Source: an uncultured Lewinella sp. (GTDB lineage: Bacteria; Bacteroidota; Bacteroidia; Chitinophagales; Saprospiraceae). From it: a DNA stretch of 51,248 nucleotides. Below are positions 42,385 through 51,248 of this stretch, in pieces (the stretch's first letter is position 1; each line of letters opens with the position of its first letter). Location of the stretch: the NCBI GenBank assembly GCA_913057725.1, contig CAJXOS010000030.1:1-51248 (forward strand), in the 5' to 3' direction. Made by a program: the position numbers and the translations under genes. The notes under the pieces were generated by a model. The model saw only the letters and a list, made by a program, of their open reading frames with translations. It did not search any database and was not told where the DNA came from.

Positions 42385-44121
42385 ATGTTAAAGCCCTCAA
42401 TCATACTTCTGCTGCTCGCTATGGTAGTAGGTTATTGGAGTTGTGCCGTACCTACTGGTGAACCAGCTGCTCCTTCTTTCACGGTTCAGCTACCAGCCGA
42501 GTTTTCGGATGAACCGCTGGATGGCCGCTTACTGATTATGCTGTCCACTAATACCGAGCAAGAACCTCGTTTCCAGATATCGGATGGACCAGGAACCCAG
42601 CTGGCGTTTGGTATGGATGTAGAAAATTGGGAACCAGGAAGCAGTATCGAATTCCGACCAGATACCCCTGGCTATCCATTGGAAGGGATGGCGGAGATTC
42701 CTTCGCGTGAATATCAAGTACAAGTCCTACTGCACAAGTACGAGACCTTTAATCGCAGTGACGGGCATACCGTCAAGTTGCCTATGGATCGTGGAGAAGG
42801 CCAACAATGGAACCGAGCGCCCGGTAACTTGCTAAGTACTCCGCAAACGCTCACGATAGAAGCAGGAGGCAGTTACGAGCTAGCTTTCGATCAAGCCATT
42901 GAGCCAATCACGCCTCCAGAGGATACAGAGTGGATCAAACATGTACAAATACGCTCTGAGTTGCTCAGTGAGTTTTGGGGGCGCGATATGTACCTGGGAG
43001 CCCATGTGCTCCTGCCAAAGGGATGGGCGGATCATCCAGAGGCAAAGTATCCATTGGCTATTATGCATGGTCACTTTCCTTCGGATTTCGGAGGCTGGCG
43101 TACCGAGCCAGTTGACACCTCTGAGCCTTGCGTGTACAGCTCTCGTTTTGACATGGATTGCTACAATCATGTTGTACAACAAGAGGCCTACGACTTCTAC
43201 CAAATGTGGAATGGCGATGACTTTCCGCGAATGCTAGCCATCGAAATCCAGCATGCTAATCCGTACTATGACGATAGCTATGCTGTGAACTCAGAGAACC
43301 TGGGACCTTACGGCGATGCGATTACCTACGAATTGATTCCATACATCGAAGAGCAATTCAGAGGTATTGGAGAAGGGTGGGCTCGTATTCTGTACGGTGG
43401 TTCTACCGGGGGCTGGGAAGCGCTTGCTGTGCAAGTCCTTTACCCTGATGACTATGGTACCTGTTACGCCGCTTGTCCAGACCCTATCGATTTTCGGGCA
43501 TTTTGCCTGACGAATATCTATGAGGACAAGAACGCCTACTATCTCGAAAGTGAATTCAAGCGTACCGAAGTTGCTGGACGCCGAGATTACCTGGGCAATG
43601 TAACGAGCAGCTTGCAGGATATGAACCAACGAGAGTTGGTATTAGGCACCCACAGCCGGTCCGGGCAGCAGTGGGATATCTGGGAGGCTGTATACAGCCC
43701 GGTAGGCGCGGATGGTTACCCGCAGCGGATTTGGGATAAGGTCACAGGAGAAATAAACCCGGATGTAGCCGCCTATTGGAAGGAGAACTATGACCTGGCA
43801 TATATTATGAAGCGAGACTGGGCTACTCTAGGCCCCAAGCTTAAGGGCAAGGTTCATATCTACTGTGGTGACATGGACAATTACTATTTGAACAACGCAG
43901 TATACCTAACAGAGGATATTCTAGAAGAAACCACTGCTCCTTACTACGATGGAGAAGTCGACTATGGTGATCGCGCAGAGCACTGTTGGAATGGTGACCA
44001 CAGTCAGCCCAACGCAATTAGCCGTTTGCGGTATCACCAAATGTTTATTCCGAAGTGGGTAGCCGAAGATTTACCGAAGGTGGCTCCGGCGGGTGCAGAT
44101 ACACGTTCTTGGCGGTATTGA
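42385..44121 (+). CDS. esterase-like lipoprotein (alpha/beta hydrolase)
   Basis: A 578-residue lipoprotein: a lipobox at C20 ('VVGYWSC'), a beta-rich N-terminal region (about 30-190), and an alpha/beta hydrolase domain of the enterochelin-esterase/feruloyl-esterase type. The serine elbow is 'YGGSTGGWEALA' (S340). 'IMHGHFPSDFGGW' is the likely oxyanion region, and a late 'DRAEHCWNGDHSQPNA' supplies a histidine. It is probably on the periplasmic or surface face and may cut esters from polysaccharides, but the substrate is a guess. I start it at the ATG 42385 because the promoter and lipobox fit only this start. Confidence 0.85.
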   Translation: MLKPSIILLLLAMVVGYWSCAVPTGEPAAPSFTVQLPAEFSDEPLDGRLLIMLSTNTEQEPRFQISDGPGTQLAFGMDVENWEPGSSIEFRPDTPGYPLEGMAEIPSREYQVQVLLHKYETFNRSDGHTVKLPMDRGEGQQWNRAPGNLLSTPQTLTIEAGGSYELAFDQAIEPITPPEDTEWIKHVQIRSELLSEFWGRDMYLGAHVLLPKGWADHPEAKYPLAIMHGHFPSDFGGWRTEPVDTSEPCVYSSRFDMDCYNHVVQQEAYDFYQMWNGDDFPRMLAIEIQHANPYYDDSYAVNSENLGPYGDAITYELIPYIEEQFRGIGEGWARILYGGSTGGWEALAVQVLYPDDYGTCYAACPDPIDFRAFCLTNIYEDKNAYYLESEFKRTEVAGRRDYLGNVTSSLQDMNQRELVLGTHSRSGQQWDIWEAVYSPVGADGYPQRIWDKVTGEINPDVAAYWKENYDLAYIMKRDWATLGPKLKGKVHIYCGDMDNYYLNNAVYLTEDILEETTAPYYDGEVDYGDRAEHCWNGDHSQPNAISRLRYHQMFIPKWVAEDLPKVAPAGADTRSWRY

Positions 44122-44248
44122 TAAAGTAGAGGAAGAGTGGGAGAGGGGTGTCAAAAAATGAGACTCGCGGTGTAACTACAACAACGCAATTACACCAAAT
44201 ATTTCCCCCAATTCACCCGTTCTTCCTTTACACCAAACCCTAAGCGTA

Positions 44249-44680
44249 ATGCCTAGAATCACGCTGCTATTCTTGCTCTGTCTATTCGCATGGCAAGCAT
44301 TACCAGCTCAAGACACTACGGATGTAGTCCGCTTGCGAAGCCTAAGCTATATGGAATCAGAATGGGTGGAGCGAGTGGATTGTGATAATATCATGGACAA
44401 CTTCAGTGCCCGAATTTGTGCTAATCTGGCCTTTCAGGAGGCAGATCAACAAATGAATGAGCAGTTAATACTACATCTAAATAACATCAGCAGTGATTCC
44501 GTCCGACAGGAAGTAATCCATTACCACCAAGAATGGGTAGAACATCGGCGTTTGCAAAGCTATGAGGCTTCAGAAGGTTATCGCGGCCACATGCTAGGGC
44601 TCATCTATCTGGACCACATGATTCGCTTAACAGAATGGCGATTAGAGGAACTGCGATATTTGAATAATACCGAAAAATAG
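44249..44680 (+). CDS. LprI-like (DUF1311) secreted protein
   Basis: A 143-residue protein with a signal peptide (1-20, 'WQALPAQ'). The mature part fits the LprI/DUF1311 lysozyme-inhibitor-like family: a cysteine followed by 'ARICANLAFQEADQQMNEQL' and then 'HYHQEWVEHR'. Members of this family bind and inhibit lysozyme in some bacteria; whether this one does is inferred. It lies 127 bases after the esterase-like lipoprotein and is followed by a bidirectional hairpin. Confidence 0.75.
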   Translation: MPRITLLFLLCLFAWQALPAQDTTDVVRLRSLSYMESEWVERVDCDNIMDNFSARICANLAFQEADQQMNEQLILHLNNISSDSVRQEVIHYHQEWVEHRRLQSYEASEGYRGHMLGLIYLDHMIRLTEWRLEELRYLNNTEK

Positions 44681-44697
44681 GGCTAACCCCCAAAAGT

Positions 44698-44730
44698 AAT
44701 CCCCGACCGGAAGTCTTCCGATCGGGGATT
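44698..44730. terminator. bidirectional hairpin terminator
   Basis: aatccccga-cgga (from 44698) pairs with ttccg-tcggggatt (to 44730) around a four-base loop, with small mismatches. T-rich runs occur on both sides. It separates the convergent LprI-like gene and odhB. Confidence 0.75.
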
Positions 44731-44754
44731 GTTATTTCACCTTGTCATTATCGA

Positions 44755-46005
44755 CTACACGTCGAGTAGCAACAAGTTTGGATTCTCTAGTAACTCCTTA
44801 ACGCGTACCAAGAAGGTTACCGAAGTACTACCGTCGATCACGCGGTGATCATAGGATAGTGCCAGGTACATCATTGGACGAATCTTTACTTCACCGTTGA
44901 CAGCCATCGGGCGGTTTACGATACCGTGCATACCTAGGATAGCCGATTGTGGTGTGTTCAGGATTGGTGTACTTAGTAGTGAGCCGAAAACGCCACCGTT
45001 GGTAATGGCGAAGGTACCACCTTGCATCTCTTCCAAAGTTAGCTCACCGTTACGGGCGCGGCTTGCCAATCGCTTAATTTCCAATTCGATTTCTGCAAAG
45101 TTCAAAGACTCTACATTCTTAACTGGAGGTACTACCAAACCGGTAGGAGTAGAGATTGCAATGGAGATATCGGCATAGTCGTGGTAGACCAACTCGTTGC
45201 CGTCGATGAAAGCATTCACGTTAGGTTTCTCCATTAGTGCTTTGGCACAAGCCTTGGCAAACAAGGACATGAAGCCCAGCTTAACGCCAAATTTCTCAAC
45301 GAATTTTTCTTGTACCTCCTTACGAAGCTTCATTACGTTGGTCAGATCAACCTCGTTGAAGGTAGTAAGCATCGCCGTCTCATTCTTCGCCTTGGTCAGG
45401 CGAGAAGCGATGGTACGACGCATACGGCTCATCTTCTTACGCGATTCTCCGCGACTGAAGTCAGCACGTGGCGCAGCAGGCGCAGGAGCGGCTGGTGCAG
45501 GAGCGGCCGGAGCAGCAGGTGCCGCTGGCTGTGCTTTTTCGGCATCAGCTTTAGTGATACGGCCATCGCGGCCAGTACCTGCTACATCTGCTGGAGATAT
45601 GTTTTTCTCTGCCAAGATCTTACTGGCTGCAGGACTTGGGTGCCCGGTAGCATAGGTAGCTTGGTCTTTGGCTTCCGCTGCAGCAGGTGCTGGGGCAGCG
45701 GCTTCTTCTTTTTTCTCTGCTTCTGGTGCAGGAGCGGCTGGGGCGCTGGCGCCAGCTTCAGCAGCTACACTGGTATCAATTTTTGCTACGAGTGCACCAA
45801 TTTCAAGATCATCATCTTCCTTGGCAACATGGATCAGCTTACCGGCTGCTTCTGCCGGAAACTCCAAGGTAGCTTTATCAGATTCAAACTCGCAGATGGG
45901 TTCATCTAGGGCAACGTAGTCGCCGTCAGCCTTGAGCCACTGTGAGAGGGTTACTTCGGTTATGGACTCCCCGATTACAGGGACTTTCATTTCTACAATA
46001 CTCAT
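44755..46005 (-). CDS. odhB: dihydrolipoyllysine succinyltransferase (E2 of 2-oxoglutarate dehydrogenase)
   Basis: A 416-residue E2 core. The lipoyl domain (1-80) has K44 in '[11 protein letters not shown]'. An Ala/Pro linker (about 81-116) leads to the subunit-binding domain (123-157, '[20 protein letters not shown]'). A second Ala/Pro linker precedes the catalytic domain (about 185-416), with 'DHRVIDG' near the end (catalytic H387). The enzyme passes succinyl groups to CoA in the TCA cycle. E1 and E3 are not adjacent, which is common in Bacteroidota. The Ala-rich linkers create long open frames on the other strand that are not genes. Confidence 0.93.
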   Translation of the reverse strand: MSIVEMKVPVIGESITEVTLSQWLKADGDYVALDEPICEFESDKATLEFPAEAAGKLIHVAKEDDDLEIGALVAKIDTSVAAEAGASAPAAPAPEAEKKEEAAAPAPAAAEAKDQATYATGHPSPAASKILAEKNISPADVAGTGRDGRITKADAEKAQPAAPAAPAAPAPAAPAPAAPRADFSRGESRKKMSRMRRTIASRLTKAKNETAMLTTFNEVDLTNVMKLRKEVQEKFVEKFGVKLGFMSLFAKACAKALMEKPNVNAFIDGNELVYHDYADISIAISTPTGLVVPPVKNVESLNFAEIELEIKRLASRARNGELTLEEMQGGTFAITNGGVFGSLLSTPILNTPQSAILGMHGIVNRPMAVNGEVKIRPMMYLALSYDHRVIDGSTSVTFLVRVKELLENPNLLLLDV

Positions 46006-46182
46006 GAGCAGTTTTGTCTGGCGTTGTGTGGTTTATGGGGTTGTTGGGTGCTAGAGCACCGAATTTTCTGCTACCGCAAACTTGCGTTCTTTGCCCGACA
46101 ATACAAAATTTGTCAAAGCAAATTTGTTCCGGAACTACGGTTCCTAGCTAATTGAGTACTATCAGCTCTTGATATAACACTA

Positions 46183-47094
46183 TTACCCGCGATTTGGGTC
46201 GTAAGGATAGTAATGAATTACGGGTGGGTTATCCTTCTTCTGTTCGTTGGAGATGTACAAGTTGCCCTGCTCGTCAAAACATAGGCCCTCCGGCTGTCGA
46301 TGCAGTTCCTTTGGTAGCTTGTCGATATGCAAGATGTTACCGTTGTCATCGATAATGAGTAGCAGATTACCTTTCGCAGAAGTAAGGTAATAGTGTCCTG
46401 TGATAGGATGCACCGCCATAGCGGCCGGAGTAAGGTCAAAATCTTCTTTGTCTGGGCTGAAGATATCACAGAGCTTGCTATGATATTTGCCCGGCTTGCA
46501 AACGCGCAAATAAGCGTCAACCGCATTCCGATCGAGTAGCAGTAGGGGCTCTTGAATAAAAGACTGTGAGGCGAGATCAAAGCCGTAGATAGCCTTGAAG
46601 CGGTTTGGATCAATGTTTTCTCCAGGCTCTGCCTTGCAGGCTAATAGCAGCTGTCCTCGATTAGGGTCGTAGCCTAAGCCTTCCACATCGTTGTCACTGC
46701 CTAAGAAACCATTATATTTCTCTACTTGCTGCTCGGTTGTACCCGCAGCAGTGACACGATATACAGTACCAGTACTCTTTACAACGTATACGTCATCGTT
46801 GATCAGCTCAATGCCCTCGTAGTCGCCTTCCTTCCAGAAGGGGATTTGTTGGACTGTGCGTCCTGTCTCACGATCAAGTAAGTATAGAATTCCTTCCTCA
46901 TCTTGTACCGCGTATAGGTAAGGGCTGTTAGGAATATTACTCAGCCCGGAGACCTCCGCTAAGTCTTTGCTCAATTCCAGGCTAGAGGCAGGATTTTCCC
47001 AATCGTAAGGCTCTGGGAAATCCGCGTCCTGTGCTTTGATGATCGCACAAGAGGAAAAAATTACACTGAAGAGAATAAGTTGGTTAATGGTCAT
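46183..47094 (-). CDS. SdiA-regulated-type beta-propeller protein
   Basis: A 303-residue exported protein with a signal-like N-terminus ('LILFSVIFSSCAIIKAQ'; the Cys may be a lipid site). It resembles the SdiA-regulated family of short propellers: 'LAEVSGLSNIPNSPYLYAVQ', 'DYEGIELINDDVYVVKSTG', 'VEGLGYDPNRGQLLLACKAE' and 'QPEGLCFDEQGNLYISNEQ'. These blades probably bind small ligands or proteins; a precise role is unknown. The gap to odhB is 177 bases, so it may be a separate unit. A -7-like TATATTTG lies upstream. Confidence 0.82.
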   Translation of the reverse strand: MTINQLILFSVIFSSCAIIKAQDADFPEPYDWENPASSLELSKDLAEVSGLSNIPNSPYLYAVQDEEGILYLLDRETGRTVQQIPFWKEGDYEGIELINDDVYVVKSTGTVYRVTAAGTTEQQVEKYNGFLGSDNDVEGLGYDPNRGQLLLACKAEPGENIDPNRFKAIYGFDLASQSFIQEPLLLLDRNAVDAYLRVCKPGKYHSKLCDIFSPDKEDFDLTPAAMAVHPITGHYYLTSAKGNLLLIIDDNGNILHIDKLPKELHRQPEGLCFDEQGNLYISNEQKKDNPPVIHYYPYDPNRG

Positions 47095-47567
47095 CCTACT
47101 GTAGAATTTGTTGGGCTCGCGGTGCTTTCAAATATAGCAAAGCCGCATTAAAATGGTTCAGATTGCAGTTTGGCTCACAGTAGCAGTATTACATAAACTG
47201 AAGGCAGTGTAGTTTTATTACATAGGGCGAAAATAGGGGCAAAAGGAAATGTTTTTGCAAATGTCGTCAATTACAGAATTTCGTATTGAATTTTAACACA
47301 ATGCAATTTTAACATTTTTCCCCGGTAACAAAATGCTGACTCAGGCGTTTCAATTACGTCATAACGAAAGAATGGAAAAGGCAAACTGGACTAAACTGCC
47401 TTTTTCGGGAGAGTTGCCATGTTAACAATCATCATTATTACGCTCGTTTATCGTTGGGTTATTACCCGCTTCTTCCGCAATACACAATAGTACCTGTGCC
47501 TTTTCTGGAAGCGTATCATTGTTATTGATTTAGGATCTTTTCCTACCGCAAATTCTATCTTTGCGGC
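47095..47567. other. 473-base divergent intergenic region
   Basis: It divides the SdiA-regulated-type gene from the O-methyltransferase. It contains a minus-strand -7 box (47129-47136), AT-rich stretches with a direct repeat of attttaaca, and a possible 23-residue frame (47419-47490) described under findings. I see no other gene. Confidence 0.6.
47129..47136 (-). promoter_or_regulatory. -7 box TATATTTG upstream of the SdiA-regulated-type gene
   Basis: Read on the minus strand, TATATTTG fits TAnnTTTG and lies 34 bases upstream of the ATG at 47094. A matching -33 is not evident. Confidence 0.35.
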
Positions 47568-48203
47568 ATGAACGCATGGATCAAAGCCATTCACGAATAT
47601 TGTACGGATCATTCATCCCCTCCACCAGATACCTTGTATCAGCTGGAGCGAGAAACGCATCTCAAAACCTTAGCTCCACAGATGCTTTCCGGCCCTTTGC
47701 AAGGGCGTTTTCTGGCAATGCTTAGCCGTATCCTACAACCTAAGGCTATTCTTGAAGTAGGGACTTTCACTGGCTACGGTGCCCACTGTTTAGCCGAAGG
47801 GCTAGCCGATCAAGGCGTTTTGCATACCATTGAGGGTAATCCGGAAACCGTATTTATTATTCGCAAACACCTGCAGGCTGCTCAGCTGGAGGATAAGGTA
47901 CAGCTACACCAAGGCGATGCCAAGGCTATTATACCCACGATTGAAGGAGCGTTTGATCTGGTCTTTCTCGATGGCAACAAGCGCGAGTATGATCACTACT
48001 TTGACTTATTAGCTGACCGCATCCGCCCGGGAGGTTTGATACTGGCCGATAATGTACTATGGAGTGGTAAAGTTGTTTCCGGAGAGCAAGACCAGGATAC
48101 GAGAATGATCGATGCTTTCAATAAACGTGTATTAGCTGACGAGCGCTTTACCAACTTGATCCTACCCTTGCGTGATGGTTTAATGATAGCCCAGCGTCAT
48201 TGA
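47568..48203 (+). CDS. O-methyltransferase (class I, Methyltransf_3 type)
   Basis: A 211-residue protein matching the catechol/caffeoyl-CoA O-methyltransferase-like family: motif I 'ILEVGTFTGYGAHCLAEG', 'LHTIEGNPE', 'FLDGNKREYDHYFDLL' (acidic residue for metal), and 'RPGGLILADNVLWSGKV'. It transfers a methyl group from S-adenosylmethionine to a hydroxyl on a small molecule; the substrate is unknown. A -7-like TATCTTTG (47556-47563) ends only five bases before the ATG, which would make transcription start at or near the start codon (leaderless). The gene stands alone. Confidence 0.88.
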   Translation: MNAWIKAIHEYCTDHSSPPPDTLYQLERETHLKTLAPQMLSGPLQGRFLAMLSRILQPKAILEVGTFTGYGAHCLAEGLADQGVLHTIEGNPETVFIIRKHLQAAQLEDKVQLHQGDAKAIIPTIEGAFDLVFLDGNKREYDHYFDLLADRIRPGGLILADNVLWSGKVVSGEQDQDTRMIDAFNKRVLADERFTNLILPLRDGLMIAQRH

Positions 48204-48366
48204 TGCTCAGGATTTGAAAAGGGGCAAAATCTTCGATTTCAAAGTATAAATACGGCAATGCATTTGTACATCGGTTTTTCCCGCATTTTTTCCTGCAAAA
48301 CACACCTTTAGTATGTGGTTTTTAAAGGGATACGTCCTATCTTCCCCCTGATTAACCCATAGTGCT

Positions 48367-49569
48367 ATGACCTTTCTTTGTATCTCATTTTACTTCAAGG
48401 GGACTGCCTTTCTAGAGGCTTGTGCTGCCGCTGGCAACGAGGTGTATCTACTGACGAATAAATCGCTGGAGTCTAAGCCGTGGCCCTGGGCGTCAATACA
48501 GGATACTTTTTACTTGGAAGATGATGAAAACACCCCGCAGAACTTTGAGGAGATGCGCAAGGGAGTTGCCTGGCTGCTACGCGAGAAGAAGATTGATCGT
48601 ATCGTCGCCTTGGATGACTTCGATGTAGAGAAGGCCGCCTACCTGCGCGAAGAGTTTCGCATTCCTGGCATGGGGCAAACTACAGCGCGTTATTTCCGCG
48701 ACAAGTTAGCTATGCGCATGAAGGCACAGGAAGCGGGTATTCCGGTTCCGCCATTTGCAGCACTGTTCAATAATGATGAGATTAATCATTTCGCCAACAC
48801 AGTGGCACCACCTTGGGTAGTGAAGCCCCGTGCTGAGGCAAGTGCTACTGGTATTCAGAAAGTGCACAACATCGACGACCTCTGGGTTGCTATCCACGGT
48901 TTAGGAGAAAAGCGGCACAACTATTTGGTGGAGCAATTCTTGCCGGGCGACGTCTATCATGTCGATGTGATATCCTATCAGAATGAGTTGGTCTTCTGCC
49001 AGGCCTCTAAATACCTCAATACGCCTTTCGAAGTAGCGCACGGCGGCGGCATCTTCCGCTCGCAAACAGTGCCTTATGATGGCGTGGAGGATGAAGCCCT
49101 ACGTAAACTAACCAATCAAGTAATGAAAGCTTTCGGTATGCAGTTTAGTGCTAGTCATACTGAATACATTCGCTCCCATGCCGATGGTCACTTCTACTTC
49201 CTCGAAACCTCCTCTCGTGTGGGTGGAGCGCATTTGGCGGAAATGGTAGAGTATGCCTCAGGCATCAACCTATGGGCGGAATGGGCACGCCTGGAATCAG
49301 CTATGGCCCGAGAGGAAGAGTACGAACTGCCTACGGTGCGTAAAGAGCACGCCGGCATATTAATTTCCCTAGCTCGCTTCGAAAATCCGGACACCAGTAG
49401 TTTCCAAGATCCAGAAATCGTTTGGCGTATTGACAAGCCCCATCACGTGGGTTTCATCGTCAAGTCTACCGATCGTGATCGAGTTACAGAGTTACTCGAC
49501 CAATATGCGGAGCGTGTTTTCAATGAATTTCACGCTAGCGCACCGGCACCAGACAAACCCACCGACTAG
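48367..49569 (+). CDS. ATP-grasp enzyme of unknown substrate
   Basis: A 400-residue protein with an ATP-grasp fold: N-terminal Rossmann-like domain (about 1-105), then 'PPWVVKPRAEASATGIQKV' (the lysine of the ATP site), 'YLVEQFLPGDVYHVDVISY' and 'FYFLETSSRVGGAHLAEMVE' (metal-binding Glu/Asn region). ATP-grasp enzymes join a carboxylate to an amine or thiol via an acylphosphate. The order resembles carbamoyl-phosphate-synthase-like ligases such as peptide ligases, but I cannot name the substrate. It is followed by a strong terminator and then the GACGTC array. Confidence 0.85.
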   Translation: MTFLCISFYFKGTAFLEACAAAGNEVYLLTNKSLESKPWPWASIQDTFYLEDDENTPQNFEEMRKGVAWLLREKKIDRIVALDDFDVEKAAYLREEFRIPGMGQTTARYFRDKLAMRMKAQEAGIPVPPFAALFNNDEINHFANTVAPPWVVKPRAEASATGIQKVHNIDDLWVAIHGLGEKRHNYLVEQFLPGDVYHVDVISYQNELVFCQASKYLNTPFEVAHGGGIFRSQTVPYDGVEDEALRKLTNQVMKAFGMQFSASHTEYIRSHADGHFYFLETSSRVGGAHLAEMVEYASGINLWAEWARLESAMAREEEYELPTVRKEHAGILISLARFENPDTSSFQDPEIVWRIDKPHHVGFIVKSTDRDRVTELLDQYAERVFNEFHASAPAPDKPTD

Positions 49570-49578
49570 CCTCAAACC

Positions 49579-49612
49579 AAAAGGGCAGCTTGCAAACGCA
49601 AGCTGCCCTTTT
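49579..49612. terminator. perfect bidirectional hairpin terminator
   Basis: aaaagggcagcttgc (49579-49593) and gcaagctgccctttt (49598-49612) form a perfect 15-base stem with a four-base loop (aaac). The A/T ends provide T-runs in both directions, suiting the convergent ATP-grasp gene and fumC. Confidence 0.85.
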
Positions 49613-49620
49613 AGCTAAAG

Positions 49621-49687
49621 GACGTCCCCTGACGTCCGCCCCACGCTCCCCTGACGTCCCCCGACGTCCCCCGACGTCCCCGACGTC
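49621..49687. repeat. array of six GACGTC palindromes
   Basis: GACGTC occurs at 49621, 49631, 49653, 49663, 49673 and 49682. A degenerate unit near 49642 fills the one large gap, so the period is about 10 bases, close to one DNA turn. The units are C-rich (ctgacgtcccc) except the last, which is inverted (gacgtcagg). It lies between the shared terminator and the fumC stop codon. Confidence 0.85.
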
Positions 49688-49699
49688 AGGATCACATTT

Positions 49700-51094
49700 C
49701 TACCCCAAGCTTCCAATCATATACTCAGGACGTACCCACTCGTCGAATTGCTCCGCGGTAAGGTATCCTAACTCAATGGCTGCAGCCTTCAGCGTAGTAT
49801 CTTCTGCATAAGCCTTCTTAGCGATCTTAGCAGCTTTGTCGTACCCGATCTTGGTGTTCAAGGCGGTTACGAGCATCAAGCTGTTGTTAAGGTGCTCCGT
49901 GATTCGCTTACGATTAGGCTCGATGCCCGCCGCACAGTTATCATTGAAGCTAACAGCAGCATCACCAATCAAACGTGCTGACATCAGGAAGTTGTAGATC
50001 ATCATCGGCTTAAACACGTTAAGCTCAAAATGGCCCGTCATCCCGCCCACGTTGATCGCTACGTCATTACCTACTACCTGCGCCATGGCCATGGTCAATG
50101 CCTCTGATTGAGTAGGGTTTACTTTACCCGGCATGATTGAAGAACCAGGCTCATTCGCAGGAATGATGATTTCGCCGATCCCAGAACGAGGGCCGGAAGA
50201 GATCATACGAATGTCGTTACCAATCTTCATCAATGAACAAGCGACTGTCTTCAAGGCACCGTGTGCTTCTACAATGGCGTCATGGGCAGCCAGCGCTTCG
50301 AATTTGTTCTCAGCGGTTACAAACGGTAGCCCGCTCAGCTCAGCAATTTTCTTAGCCACCAATTCAGCATAGCCTTTTGGTGTATTCAGGCCTGTACCAA
50401 CGGCAGTACCGCCTAGGGCTAGTTCGGCCAGGTGAGCCAAAGTGTTGTTGATGGCGCGGATACCGTGGCCAATTTGGCTTACGTAGCCACTAAACTCCTG
50501 ACCCAGCGTCAGAGGTGTGGCATCCATAAAGTGGGTGCGGCCAATTTTTACTACATCCTTAAATGCTTCGGACTTGGCCGCCAAGGTGTCACGCAACTTC
50601 TTCAACCCTGGCAGGGTTACTTCCGTCAAAATTTGGAAGGCAGCAATGTGCATCGCAGTAGGGAAAGTATCATTCGATGACTGGCTCTTATTCACATCAT
50701 CATTTGGGTGCAGCGCCTTGTCGCTGTCGGTCAATTGTCCGCCTTGCACTACGTGGCCGCGGTTGGCTACGACCTCGTTTACGTTCATATTACTCTGCGT
50801 ACCAGAACCAGTCTGCCACACTACCAACGGGAATTGATCATCCAGCTTGCCAGCTAGGATTTCATCACAAACCTTTCCAATGAGGTCTGCTTTTTCGCCA
50901 GCCAGTACACCTAGCTCAGCGTTGGTTTGCGCAGCTGCTTTCTTCAAAATAGCGAATGCGCGAATCACTTCAATTGGCATCTTCTGACCACCAATTTTGA
51001 AGTTTTGCATGGAGCGTTGTGTCTGTGCGGCCCAGTACTTATCAGCGGGTACTTCAACGGGGCCAATGCTGTCGTGTTCGGTGCGGTAATGCAT
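49700..51094 (-). CDS. fumC: class II fumarate hydratase
   Basis: A 464-residue enzyme that adds water to fumarate to give malate in the TCA cycle, active as a tetramer. The signature '[11 protein letters not shown]' (317-327) carries the catalytic S318, and 'THFMDATPL' carries H188. These numbers coincide with those of the E. coli enzyme. '[13 protein letters not shown]' is also conserved. With odhB it gives two TCA enzymes within 7 kb, though they are not in one operon. A -7 box lies 40 bases upstream of the ATG. Confidence 0.95.
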   Translation of the reverse strand: MHYRTEHDSIGPVEVPADKYWAAQTQRSMQNFKIGGQKMPIEVIRAFAILKKAAAQTNAELGVLAGEKADLIGKVCDEILAGKLDDQFPLVVWQTGSGTQSNMNVNEVVANRGHVVQGGQLTDSDKALHPNDDVNKSQSSNDTFPTAMHIAAFQILTEVTLPGLKKLRDTLAAKSEAFKDVVKIGRTHFMDATPLTLGQEFSGYVSQIGHGIRAINNTLAHLAELALGGTAVGTGLNTPKGYAELVAKKIAELSGLPFVTAENKFEALAAHDAIVEAHGALKTVACSLMKIGNDIRMISSGPRSGIGEIIIPANEPGSSIMPGKVNPTQSEALTMAMAQVVGNDVAINVGGMTGHFELNVFKPMMIYNFLMSARLIGDAAVSFNDNCAAGIEPNRKRITEHLNNSLMLVTALNTKIGYDKAAKIAKKAYAEDTTLKAAAIELGYLTAEQFDEWVRPEYMIGSLG

Positions 51095-51134
51095 AGTCTA
51101 TGAACGGATAAAATTGGTTTGACAAAATTCTGCG

Positions 51135-51142
51135 CAAAGGTA
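51135..51142 (-). promoter_or_regulatory. -7 box TACCTTTG for fumC
   Basis: Read on the minus strand, TACCTTTG fits TAnnTTTG and lies 40 bases upstream of the fumC ATG at 51094. The -33 element is not clear. The remaining bases to 51248 hold no gene that I can see. Confidence 0.5.
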
Positions 51143-51248
51143 AATCAAGAACTTGTGTAATAATTACTACAGTGGTCAAAAATTAGACTTTTTAGATCTA
51201 ATCAAGGCACGCACGGAGCCTGATAGCAGCGCTATCAAGGCGAGTACG

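Noticed and set aside
45197..45909. Long open frames on the plus strand opposite odhB
   Set aside because: They are antisense to the Ala/Pro-rich linkers of odhB, with low-complexity translations and no start context. Base composition explains them.
49621..49687. GACGTC array read as a CRISPR
   Set aside because: The unit is about 10 bases with no spacers of constant length, and no cas genes lie nearby.

Overview
This window comes from a bacterium of the phylum Bacteroidota, most likely the Saprospiria (Lewinella-like). I infer this from the protein families, not from a database match. Three proteins end in a PNP-type sorting domain of the type IX secretion system (T9SS). There is a SusC-like barrel of the OMP_b-brl_3 type, a two-component-type propeller sensor, and a Bacteroidota form of ParC and of Lgt. 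Several promoters fit the Bacteroidota pattern TTTG-N19/20-TAnnTTTG. I see no rRNA, tRNA, CRISPR array, transposase or phage gene. The window reads as chromosomal, with housekeeping genes (parC, lgt, pepA, odhB, fumC) mixed with accessory envelope genes.

Region by region. 1-3700: the 3' end of a repeat-built secreted surface protein, then a convergent outer-membrane barrel. 3701-9005: parC with a downstream acetyltransferase, a sugar nucleotidyltransferase, and a small protein with a double-glycine leader. parC and the small protein are each preceded by the same folded 104-base element, at the same distance from a predicted promoter. 9002-13063: a helical-repeat protein, an orphan LytTR regulator, a glycosyltransferase and a secreted unknown. 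13085-18711: lgt, a BASS transporter, an APC permease, and an aldo/keto reductase fused to a RidA domain. 18762-23163: a likely operon of a short unknown, a propeller-Y_Y_Y-GAF sensor with no kinase, and a GluR0-like ligand-gated potassium channel translationally coupled to it. 23314-26368: an aerolysin-like pore-forming lipoprotein, an unknown and a cytochrome c. 26460-30058: an esterase, a leucyl aminopeptidase and a FemAB/GNAT-like transferase in one tight run.

30062-37819 is an envelope cluster on the minus strand. It holds two secreted CotH-type kinases, a DUF4956 membrane protein, a HlyD-type adaptor, a TolC-like outer-membrane factor and a methyltransferase. No ABC, RND or MFS pump is present; DUF4956 stands where a pump would be expected. 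37926-44680: an S9 peptidase, two tandem paralogous mini membrane proteins, lipoproteins, an esterase-like lipoprotein and an LprI-like protein. 44755-51094: odhB, an SdiA-regulated-type propeller, an O-methyltransferase, an ATP-grasp enzyme, a GACGTC array and fumC.

The most interesting candidates are the structured leader element shared by parC and the GG-leader peptide, the sensor plus ion-channel pair, the CotH/DUF4956/HlyD/TolC cluster and the aerolysin-like lipoprotein.
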